Positions 44,101 to 56,100 of a stretch of 64,000 bases of DNA are shown piece after piece. The stretch is taken from positions 81,102-145,101 of the forward strand of contig NZ_JANCPR020000024.1 in NCBI RefSeq assembly GCF_028657195.3, given 5' to 3'. A program made the translations under genes and the position numbers. The notes under the pieces are model-generated. The model was not told the origin of the DNA. It worked only from the letters and a program-made list of their open reading frames with translations, and ran no database searches. Each line of letters starts with the position of its first letter. Position 1 is the stretch's first letter. The DNA is from Streptomyces iconiensis. Lineage in GTDB: Bacteria > Actinomycetota > Actinomycetes > Streptomycetales > Streptomycetaceae.

Positions 44101-47100
44101 CGAGGTCGAGCTGCACGAGTTCGCACTCGTCCTGCCCGTCGGGGCCCACTCCGACGAGTTCGGCGATGTCGTGACGCTGCCGGGCCTGCTGTCGATCACG
44201 CTGGACCACGTGGGCGACGCCACCGTGCTGGAGGTCGTCACCGAGCCCGCCAGCGGTCTGAGCGGGGCCAGGCCGGACGGCCGCGCCGGCCACAGCCAGG
44301 TGCGCAACGCCTTCCGCGACGTCGTCGAGAGGATGCGCAACGCCCCGGACAACAGCAGGCTGGACAGGATCTTCCCGCCCGGCTCCGGGTACGAGATCGA
44401 CGTACTCGCCAGCGACCTGCGGGTACGCAGGAACGACGGCGGCGTCGGCACCATGCTCGTCCACCACACGGCCACCACCCCGCTGACCGGGGTCACCACG
44501 CTGATCGAGCATGTGGCAGGTCACATGCGCCAGGACGTGAACGTCACCCAGTGGGCCCACACCGACGCGCTCGCCGCTGTGGGCTACGGCAGGCAGGCGG
44601 CCGGCCGGTTCGCCGCATGGCTGGCCGCACACCCGGAGTGGGCGGGCCAGGCCCGGCCGTGGGACGCGGCCGATCTGGAGGGCGCGCTCGCACTCGGCTA
44701 CGCGCAGGTCGCGGCCGGCGTACGCGGCGGCCTCTCCCAAATGGCCCTGCCCAAGGACTTCACGGCCGTGACGTCACGGGAGTCGCTCTGCGCCGTGCGC
44801 GAGGCACTGGGCCCGGCGTCCCGCGCGTTCCTGGAGGACAGCGCGGGAGAGCTGGCGGAGGCTTTCAGCGCCCACTTCACCCACCACGCGGGACCGCAGA
44901 GCCGCGACCCGCTGACCGCGGTGCTGAGGGAGAACGTGGGTTACGGACCACCGCCCACCGCCGGCCAGTACCTGGACAACCTGCTCCTCGCCCACCCGTC
45001 GCGCGAGGTCGACCAGCACGAGGCGCTGTTCGTACGGACCAACTTCCCCACGCTGGACAGCAATCCGGTCGACGGCAGGAGCCTGCTCGACCCGCCGGTC
45101 GTCCGGCTGGAGAGCCGTCCGTACGCGCCCCGGCAGTCCACCGCCGAGACCGTCATCGACGAGTTCGACACGCTGGCCGACCTGTCCGTCGCCCTCTACA
45201 ACGGCTCGCGGCAGCTGCGCGGCCTGCCCCCGGTCGGCCTGCCGCTCCCCCCGGAAGGTACGGGCTTCGCGCCGCCCGCAGCGGACTCAACGGCGGCGCC
45301 CGCTGCCACCACCGCGCCGTCCGGCGCAGGGGCCACCGCGCGGCAGCGCCTCTCCCGGCCCTGGGGCCACGGGACACAGCGGAACACCCCGCCGTGGAGC
45401 GACGCGCTCGTCGACCTCGCCGACCGGCTCCCCGGCCTGACGCCGGACCGGCGCCGCGGAGAGCTGGCGCTGCTGCCGGAAGCCGAACTGGACGCCCTCG
45501 CCTGCGACCAGGCCCTCCAGGACGGGCTGTGGGCCGCGCTCTCCGGCCACGAGTTCGCCCTGACCGCGGCCCAGTTGATGACGCGGATGCCCGGCGGGGT
45601 GCACCAACCGGTCTCGGTGCGCCGGGAGGTGCTCGGGCGGTTCGCCGGGATGCTGCACGACCCCGCGGTGGCAGCCCGCATGCTGATCAGCGGCGTGCGC
45701 GTGTACGTGGCGCCCCGGGACCTGCCGCTGAGACAGATGAGTGTCTTCCAGGGCCTCTCGGCGCCGGAGGGCCGCACGTTCGACGACCTGCGTGGCCTCC
45801 AGTCCGAAGGGAACGTGCTGGTCTCGGAGGAGAACCTGCTGGGCGAGCACACGCAGGTGCCCGGCGCGGTGCGCTACGCGGACGGCTACTCCACCACCAC
45901 CCACGAGATCGCGCACGCGCTGCACCACTACGGACTGTCCCCGGACGACCAGCAGTTGATCACCGACACCTTCTGGGACCGGCAGGACCAGGGGGTCGAC
46001 GCGCCGTGGCCGGACGGCCCGCTGCGCGACCCTTCCGGAACGCGCCCCGACCCCAACTACTCCTCGCGCAACCAGCACGAGTGGTTCGCCCAGCTCACCA
46101 ACGTCTACCTGGGCACCAACCACGGCCCCGACCCGTACACCGGCCACCAGCGCAACAACGGCGCGCGGTGGGTGCGGGAGAACGAGCCCGGCATGCTGCC
46201 GCTGCTGGAGAAGGTCTACGGCCCCGCTCCTGACCCCCGCAGCACAGAGCGGGCCAACCCGACCGTCGCGACCGACGCGGAGAACGAGACCTGGGCCGGT
46301 TTCCGTGCGCTGTTCGGCCGCGCGGAGGCCACCCTCGTACCCCAGCCGCACCCTCCCGTCCCGGGACCGGCCGCTCCCGTCCAGGGCAACGCCCTGGTGC
46401 CGGGGCTGGTGCTCGCGGGGACGTTCACCGGCGCCGGAACCCAGCCACCGCCGTCGATGGAGGCGCTCTTCCCCGCCCCGCCCACCCCGCCCGCCCGGGA
46501 CGGCGAGGACGCCCGGGAAGAAGGGGAAGAACGGGAAGACCAGGACGGCAACGACGTGGCCGGTGTCGAGTCCACCGACGCCATCGCCCTGGAAACGCTG
46601 CGGCCCCCGGCGGTCACCCCGGCGACCACGCCCCCCGCCGACACCGTCCAAGCCGACACGGCCCAAGCCGACACGGTCACCGACCCGGCGGAAGCTGTCA
46701 CCACCGCTCCGGCGGAAGCTGTCACCACCGACCCGGTTGAACCTGTCACCGCCGCCCCGGCGGAAGTTGTCACCACCGACCCGGTTGAAGCCGTCACCAC
46801 CGCCCCGGATGAAGACGCCGTCACCGCGCCCGCAGACCCGGCACTCTCCGCCCTCGTCGCGGGCTTCGGACGCGAACACCGGGGCCTCCAGGGCGCGGTG
46901 CACCTCATGCCGTTCCCTGAGGAGACCGTCCGCTGGCTGCACGAGCGGCTGGCCGGGACCGTACGTGCCCGGGCCGCACTCGACCGGCCTGTCCAGGACC
47001 CCGAGGCCCAGGACCCCGGCGGCGCCGAGGCGCTCCGGCGGGACATCGCAGGACAGTACGACGGCGACGAGCTGCTGGACGCGCTGCCGTATCTGCTGGG

Positions 47101-50100
47101 CCCCAAGGGCATGTCCCGCACGGTCACCTGCCGGGGCCTCAGCTACCAGGTTTCGGCGCGGGCCGAGTTCTTCGGCCACCGGCCTGCCGCCGTGATGAAC
47201 GAGGACACCGCGGAGGGGCGGCAGGTCAACGTCGAGGAGCGCAACCGGACCGCGGTCGACACCAGCGACACCCTCTCCTCCGGGAACGTACGGAGCCTGC
47301 CGCTGGCCTACGGCCGTACCTGGCTGATCCACGACACCGACAACCCGGCGGTGGCCTCGCAGACGTTCACCCCGAAGTTCACGCTGACGCACAACCAGCA
47401 GGCCGTCGTGGTGACGGTCCCGGAGAACTACACCGCGATGTCCGCGCTGGCGTTCTCCGCCGAGCCCTCGCACGCCTTCGACTACGGGGTGCGCTGGGAG
47501 TTCACGGCCGTTCCCGCCGAGGGGCCCACGGCGCCGACGCCGTACACCGACGCGGACTGGAGCGGCGCCGAGACCGCGCCGGGCCGGGTCACCGCGTGGT
47601 TCCCGCACTACCTCACGCAGGGAATGCCGCCCCGGCCGTTCGGCCCGGTCTCCCCGCACGACATCCCGGCGGAGCCGGAGACCCTCACCGACGAGCTGCC
47701 GCTGCACCGGGTGGACACCGTCCGCGACCCGGGCGAACTGTGCGACGCCTTCCTCGCCGCCGACCAGCTGCGCCCGCACCTGCGCCGGATGTCGGACGAC
47801 TCGGCCGCCGCGCTGCGCACGTTCCTGGACGAGAACAACCGGCGCTCGGGACTCCTGCTCATGCTGGCCTCGGCGTACCCCTCGCCGATCCTCCTGGACC
47901 GCAGCGGGGAGCCGCTGGGCTACCTGGAGGTCTCCGCGCGGATCAACTCGCTGAGCCCCGCCGCGGTGGCCCGCAGCAGCACGAAGGGCGTCCTGGAGAC
48001 CGACCTGCTGCACACGGTCGGTGCCAAGACCGCGCTGACGGTGTCCAACGCCGAGCAGGCGGAGTTCACCCTCTCCACCACGTTCCAGGGGCCGTCCGCC
48101 GGAGGGAACTTCGTCTTCGGCGGCGGCTACAAGCACAAGCGGACCCGCACCCTCAACTCCGGTGGCACCGCGTACGACTGGTACAGCCTCACCAGCGGGA
48201 ACCCGCACCTGCTGACGGACGCGGACATCACCTACACCGCCGTACTGGTGCTCCCCAAGGGCGGCAGGACCGAGCCGTTCGAACTGGACAGCCCCACAGG
48301 CCAGTCCATGCGCGTGCCGTCCATGGCCGATACGAACGGCATCCCGGTCGCGCCGGGCGAGGAACGGCACCCGCCGCCCGAGCTGGCATCCCTGCGCTCG
48401 CTGGGCATCAACGCCACACCGTTGAAGATCACCGGCACCGGACCGCTCTTCGACCAGCTGGAGACCCTGCTGCGCACGATGGGCCTCCTGCCGCCCACCG
48501 AGCGGCAGCGCCTGACGTGGCTGGACAACGACACCTCGGTCCTCATGGCGTGGCTCGCCAACGCCAGGAAACTGGCCGTCGCGCGCTCCCAGATCGGCCT
48601 GCGCGGCGCGACCGGCGCACTCATGGACGGCGGTCACCCGCTCTACTTCGACATGCCCCTCGCCACCGGCGTCTGGCGGGTCAGCGCCGACCTGTCCGTG
48701 GTGCCGACGGAGGGCGCCTCGCCCCGGCACGTCAAGAACCTGCCGGGCTGGTCGGTCATGAACGCCAACGGCATGGGGAACGTGGGCAGCGAGTCCAGCA
48801 GCTCCAGCCACTCGGTGTTCGGCAGCTTCTCCGCCGAGGCCAACGGCCCGGCCCCGCACAACTGGACCGTGGCGGGCGGCGTCCCCACCAGCGCCTCCCT
48901 CACCCACCAGCTTCACGGCGACGCCTCGGGGACGGCCTCCTCCTACGGCCTCGACATGCTCACCTTCGCCGAGCCCGGACTCGGGGTCTTCCACATCCCC
49001 GGCACCTTCACCATGTCCGTGTTCTCGGAGAACGGTGCCGTCCCGCTGGCCACCTTCGACTCCGAGGACGGCATCGTCTCCCTCGGCATCCCGCTCTCCC
49101 GCACCCTCGACGCCCCGGCGACCCCGCTCGGCCCGGTCTCCATCCGGCGGGCGACGAGCGAGGACTTCACCAAGGCGCGAATGATCCCGGACGCCGACGG
49201 CCGGCGTCCGCAGGACGTGGTGCTGCTCCCCGGCCCGGCGCACGTCAACGTCGCGATGGGCAGCGCCGGGCTGACCACGGCCTTCCGGCAGCTCCTCGGT
49301 GGTATCGCCCCCGAGTCCGAGACGCCCCCCGAACCGGCCCCGCTCGCCCGCGTCCTGCGCTGGGCCGCGGCGCAGGGTACCGACCTGCTCTCGCACCTGC
49401 CCCCGGCCCTCACCGCGTTGGCCCAGCCAGCGCACATGCTCCAGGACATGACCGTCGGCAAGTCCGTCACGGACGCCGAGAGCCCGGTCCAGGAGGTGCT
49501 GCGGGCCGCGTCGTCCTCGACGAGCCTCATGACCCGTTCGCCGCAGATCTTCCGCGGCGTTCACGTCATCGACGCCGACGCCTCGGGCACGCTGCTGGGC
49601 ACCGACATCCAGGGCGAGATCCGCGGCTACCTGCAGCACGCGGTCCACGAGGGCACGGGGCACCCCGGCGAGGACCCGGACGCCGCAACCTGGGCCGAGA
49701 ACGACGTCACGAGCACCGACTCCGCCTGGCGCGGCACCACCTCCTCGACCTCCGGTCTGGGTGGCACGGGGCTGACCGCCTCGCACGCGGGCGAGCGCCC
49801 CGGCAGCGTCTCGGGCAGCGGCAGCCGCAACCTCGCCGTCTCCGGCAGCCGGACGGACACCGACTCCGCTTTCACCGACCGCGTCAACTCCGAGGCGCAC
49901 GCCAAGAACCGGTTCCACGCGTTCCGGGCCGACGCCACCTACGTCGTCCTGCTGCGCAAGGGGAGCAGGAACGCGGTGGCGAACGCCGTCGGCGTGGGCC
50001 CGCACAGTTCGGTGGCGTACGCGGTGACCGTCCCCGGCGGCGTGGTGTTCTGGGCCACCGAGACCCTGGTCAGACAGACACCCCAACTGGCCAGACTGGC

Positions 50101-53100
50101 CGGTCTGGAACCGCTGGACCCGCCCATGGACCGGCTGCTGCCGCGGTACTTCGCGCGCGCCGGAGGCCGGTCCCTGGGATTCGCCACCGTGCCCGAGGCG
50201 CTGCCGACCGGCTCGCTGGACGACTTCACCGAGGCGATCCGCACCGCCGTCGAGCGCGAGGCGCCCGACTCGCTCACCCCGGGGCGTGGCCGCCACGTGC
50301 GCGGCCTCGACTCGCGCCTCGCCGAGGCGGGCAGCGTGACCGGTCTGCGGTCGCTGGCTTCGAGCGGTGCGGGCCACTGGCGGCGCTTCCACTTCCCCTA
50401 CCGGGGGCGCACCGGGCTGCACCTGGTGGAGGTGGCGCTCAACGCCTGCCCGGCGCCCGGCACCGACCTGCTGGCGCTGCGCGGCGCGCTGCTGCCCCAC
50501 TCGGGGCTGGACAACATCAACTCAGCGGCGGCGAGCGCGATCACCCACAGCCGCTCCCACAGCTCCGGGTTCACCCTCACGCTCAGCGGGACGGGCGGCT
50601 TCACGCTGCTGCCCGGCACCGGGCGCAGCGGCAGTGCGGGAGGCTCGGCCTCCTACACCAGCACCGGCAGCCGTGGTACCTCCCGTACGGTCACCCGCAA
50701 CCACCAGGAGTGGCCGCGCACCTTCAGGCCCGCCGCGCAGTTCCAGGTGACGTACGAGTACCGGGTGGAGGTCACCTCCCGCAGGCTGGACGAATCGGCG
50801 CTGGGTTTCCTGAGCAACCGGGTCGCCTCGCTGGGGGAGTTGACGGGGCGGATGCTCGACGGCGTGCTGTCGGCCGCCGACTCCGCCGGGCTGACCGGCT
50901 GGATGGACCAGGCACTCGGCCGCACCACGGGCACAGGTACGCCGAGCACCGTGCCGCCCGCTCCCGCGACCGTGCCCCCCACGACCGCGACCGTGGCTCC
51001 CGCGACCGCGACCGGGCCTCAGGCCACTGTGGCTCCCACGCCCACGCCCTCGACCGTGGCTCCCACGACCGTGGCTCCCACGTCCATCGCCGTCACGCTG
51101 CGCTTCCCCGGCAGCGAGACCCTGCTGTGCCGCGAGGACGGGACCCCGGAACTCCCGGCCCCCGAGCCGACCTTGATCACACCGGACGTGCACCCGACCG
51201 ACCCCAGGCCACCCGCGGCGCCGGTGGCGCCCGCTGCCACGGCGCCGGCCGGCGGACCGCCCGCAGCGCCGGGGACCGGCGCGGAACGGGACCGGCTCTC
51301 CGGCGCCGCGCTGTGGACCCCGACCGGTCCTGTCACCGTGTACGACTTCGACGCGATGGACCACCTCGCCGACGCGCTGCGGGAGGTCGATCCGGAACTG
51401 CGCGGCAAGGAGCTGCCCCGAACCTCCACGTCGGCAGATGCGGGCATGCGCAGGCTCGGCGACCTCATCCGGCGCGGCATGGTCCAGCTCACGCCCGCCC
51501 AGGCGTCCCGCTACACCGGAGATGAGCCCTCCGGCGGCACCGCGCGGATCGGCCTCGCGCTGTACCGGCCGCAGTTGGAGACCGTCAGCCGGGACGTGCT
51601 GTCCCAGCGGGTGCGCACCACCACCGGCAGCTACGCCACGAGCGGCAGCCGCGCCCTCGCGCCGTCGGTTTCGGCGCCTGTCAAGGGCGGGCTGACCGAC
51701 AGCGACACCGACACCCTCACCGGGACCGTCCCGGTTGCGGGCGAGAGCACCGGCGTCGGCCAGGCCACCGGGGGCACCAGCTTCCGCCGCGAGATCCTCA
51801 AGTACGGCACGCCCACCTCGGAGAACACCGACGGCGAGCGCGACGACAGCGGCGTCCTCGGCTACACGCTGACCGCACACGCCGTGCTGGAGGTCACCGG
51901 CCCCGACGGCACACGCTGGGTCACAGGCAACGTGGTGCTGCGCCCCACCCTGGAGGACGTGCTCGGCCTCGGCATCAGCCCGGCCCGGCCGTCCCCCGAG
52001 GTCTACGACGTGCCGGCTGCCCTCGCCGCGTGCGGCCTGCCCGACTGGCGGGCGCTGCGCCCCGAGGAGTTCGGCGACCGGCTCGCCGAGGCGTTCGACG
52101 AGCGGGACGCGCGCGCCCAGGTGTGGCTGGACGCCGGCGAGGTGACGCCCGCGACCCGCCGGAGCCTGGACGCCGTCCGCCAGGCCCTGCGGGACGGCGA
52201 CCCGGTCGACCAGGTACTGAACACCCAGGGGGTCACGCTCCCCGCCGACATCCGGCTCGCCCTGGACGCCGCGGTCCGCGCCACGGACCGGGCGCGGAAG
52301 CCCGTCGAACTCGCCCTGCGCACCGGGTCAGGCCCTGTCCACCTGCCCTTCGCCCCTGGCCCGCTGCACGGCTGGGCCTCCGAGATGCCGGTGCCGTCCG
52401 TCGAGGTGACCACCCCGGTCCCGGAAACCGCCGTCCCGCCGGAGCCGACGCCGGAGCTGACTGCCCAGGAGCCGATCGCCGAGGAGCAGGCCGCGCGGGC
52501 CCTGGCCGCGCGGGAGCGTGCCGCCGCGGTCCGGCGGCTGACGACGCCGGTGGCGCCGCGTCCGGTGCTGAGCCGGCGGCAGTTGGAGGGCGTGGCAGGC
52601 CGGTTGGCGCGGACGCTGCCGGTGAGCGCGCTGTCGGTCCAGCGGTGTCTGACGCTGGTGGCCGGTCTGCGGGACGCGCTGTACCCGGGAGGGGTGCGTA
52701 CCGCCGGCACGGTGGACGACTCGGCGGCCGTCGTGGGCCCTGACGCTGCGGCGACGGGCCTGGTGGCCGGTCCTGGCTGGCGCCGGGTGCGGGACTGGGA
52801 CGCGGTGCGGCAGGCGGTGGAGGACGCCGGGCCCGGCGCTGTGGCGTTCGTGCTGGCGCGGCGTCAGGGCGGCGCGGTGGGGCATGTGTGGGCGGCGTAC
52901 CACCAGGGCGGACGTACCGGTGTCGTGGCGGTGGACCCCTCAGCGCGCGCGGGCCGCAGGGTGTCGGCGGACCCACCTGACCTGGCTCTCGTCGAGACGC
53001 GGGCCGTGGTGATCGACCGGGCCGGGCGTGTCCTGGCGGACGCGCTGCCCGCGTTCACCGAGTCCTCGTCCACGGCCCGGGCGCTGGCCGACCTGCCCAC

Positions 53101-56100
53101 CGAGCACGAGTACGGCGCACTCGGGCTGGAGGTCGAGGAGCGGTACCTGCTCACCATCAGCGGTGAGGTGCCCGAGGCGTTGCGGCTGGCATGGGGCCCC
53201 GGGCTGGCGCTGGTGGCCGACAAGATGCCCTTCTGGTACGTCCCCGACACCGGGGAACTCTTCGACATCACGATGGGGGAGCCCCCGGTGCCGCCCGGTG
53301 CGCGCAGGCCCGTTGTGCAGAAGTTCCGCATCGGGGAGATCGTCGTCGACGCGATGGCCACCGTCCCGGGCGAGCGACGGCAGTCACCGGCGGAGGGCCT
53401 GGCCCAGCTCGAACGGCTGCGGCAGCGTCTGAGGGCCGCCAACGACCATCCCGGCGGAGTGCCGCTGGGCGCCCTCCTGTCGGGCCTCCCCGGCTGGGAG
53501 TTGGCCGAGGGCGGCACGCGCGTCACGGTCTATCCCCAGCGCCCGGGGAACAACGGCCGCGTCTACGCACAGCCCACCGTCGGCGCTCCCGCCGTCGGCC
53601 TGCGGGAACTCCATGACCTCGCCGTGCGGCGGCTGAAGGTGCCGGCGATCGGGCCGCTGCTCCAGGTGGGCAACGACTTCGGGCTCGGGCTCGCCGGCGC
53701 TTTCGTGCGGCACAGCACCGGCTACGACGTGCCCGTCGAACTCGGACTCCTGCCGTTCCTCTCCGCCGTCCCGGAGGTCGACAAGGTGTGGGGGTACGGG
53801 AGGTGGCTGTTCGGCCATGTCGCCGCCGCGCCGGTCAACGGCATGGGGAAGGAGAACGTCCTGGTCAAGAACGCGCTGGCGGTGGCGTCCCGGCACCCGT
53901 TCGACCGGACGCTGCTGAGCATGGGGGCGCGGATACGGGAGTTCCTCGACGGAAGCCACGACGAGATCACCGACATGACGGTCTCCCTGCTGACCCAGGT
54001 GCTGACCACCTATCAGGGGATGTTCCGTACGCCGTTCCCCGAGGGGTTCTTCGACGCCGTCCATGAGGACGAGGACGCGCCGACGCCGCGCGAGCACCTG
54101 ACCGCCACGCTGACGGGGCGGACGCCGGAGGGGAGGACCGTCGGCCAGTACGAGAGCGTCGGCATGGAGGACTACCCGAGGCTGGACACCGACCAGGGCC
54201 GCCTGCCGGTCGTCCTGCTCCTGGAGGAGCTGCGGCTCTACGGGATCACCGAGCTGATGGTAACCGACGGGGAGATCCGGGAAGTCCTCGCCGAACTGGC
54301 GGAGTTCAGCCGGCGGACCTACCAGCGGGCCGTGGAGTCCGCGGTCCCGCTCTCCGACGACGTGCTGAGCCAGGCCGTCGCGCGCATCCTGAACGACACG
54401 GTGGTGCGGGACCTCGCCCCGTTCCTGGCAGTGGCCCAGAACGGCATGCCGTGTGCCGAAGGTCCGGCCAGGCAGCTGCTGTCCCTGTACGACGCCCACG
54501 CCCTCGCGCAGGCGCTGGGCAGCCACGCGCTGGGCAGCCCGCTCCCCGCCGGCCTCCACCGGACGCTCGCCCAGGCGGTCGGCGAAGCGGCCGGGCTCCT
54601 CGCCCAGGCGCCTCCCGGACAGCGCGCCCGGCTCCAGGAGGTCGTCGGTTCCGCGAGCCGCGCCCTGCACGTACTCGCCGACCCCGCACAGATGCCGTCA
54701 CCGATCCACTGGAACAGGGACATCGCGGCCCTGGACGGGACGCGGGTGCCGGTGGACGAGGTCGTCGGGACGACGCACTGGGAGCCCGGGGAGGGTGACC
54801 CGGTGGGCTTCTCCGCGCGCCCGGCCGGGGAGTTGGACGGCCGCCAGAACTCCTACGGCCTGCTGCCCCAGGTCACCACGTACACGTGCGTGCTGTGGTC
54901 CCAGCAGTTCCAGGGCCCGCACGGGCCGCAGGTGCCGGAGACAGCGCCCCAGCCCCTGCCGTTCGAGAAGGCGTACCTGGTGGGCCTCAGCGGCAATGCC
55001 GCGATGGTCAGGCTCGGGCTGCGGGACGGCTCGGACAGGGCGGTCGGCCACGCGGCGCTCATGGACTTCCTCTTCGCCGTCGACCCCGACCTGATCGCCC
55101 TGGAAGCGGAGACAGCGGCCGTCGTTCTGGGCGCCGACGTGGCGGGCCCGCCGCCGCACGATCCGCTGGAACACCCGATCGCAGGTCAGCTCATGGCCAC
55201 TGCCTGGAGCCGCTGGGTGTGGACCTCGGGCCTGGGGCAGGAGCCGGGCATCCTGCCGGGCGACGCGCACGCGGGACCGCGGTTCGGGCTCGCCGAGGGC
55301 GACTGGTGGGCAGGGTTCCGCCCCGAGCCGTCGTCACCCCAACTCGCCCTGCTGGCACAGCGGATCACCGGCGACCGGCGCCGCGGCACGGACGTGCTGC
55401 GCTGGGTGCGCGCTGTCAGGCTGGTGTACGGGCCGCTGCTGGAGGACGACACCGCCGCCTTCGAGGCGCTGCTGCACGGGTTCCACGCGCTCGACGGGGT
55501 GCGCGCCGCGCAGGGCGACCGCTCCCCGCTGACGTGGGCGGGTCTGGGCGCCGCCGTCGCCCCGTACGCAGGCGCTGGCGGACCCCCGCTCCCGCAGGCA
55601 CTGCCGTTCGCCATGGTCACGGCCGCAGCCCAACTGGGCACGCACCTGGAGCTGTCGGGGTACGCACTGACCCAGCGGTTCGCGGCGCCGCGCGCCTGGG
55701 AGCAGGGCGCGTACGGAACGGACCTCACCGCGCAGGGGCCCGGCGGCTTGGCGGTGCACGGCTGGATGAGCGGGACACCGGCGTCCTTCGCCACCCCGGG
55801 CCAGGGCGCCCGCGGGCCGTGGGCGAACCCGCCCGCCTCGCCCGCGGCGGTCACGGCCCCGTACGACGCTGAGGCCCACTGCGCCGCGATCGAACACAGC
55901 CTCTTCGGACAGCCGCAGTCACAGGCCCCCGCGCAGCCCGACCCGCAGCCGCAGCCCGGCCCGCGGCCCAACACGCAGCCGCGGTCCGGGGTTCGGGAGG
56001 CGCTGCGCCGGCTGAACGCGCTGCGCGCAGGCGTCCCCGCGCTGCGCGGCGGCCCGCTGGACCTGGACGCGCTCACCCGTCATGTGCTCATGCTCGGCCA

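Noticed and set aside
45287..50500. Long minus-strand open frame (1737 codons) opposite the giant gene
   Set aside because: Arg/Gly/Val-rich, no domain logic; it is the typical antisense mirror of a high-GC coding frame.
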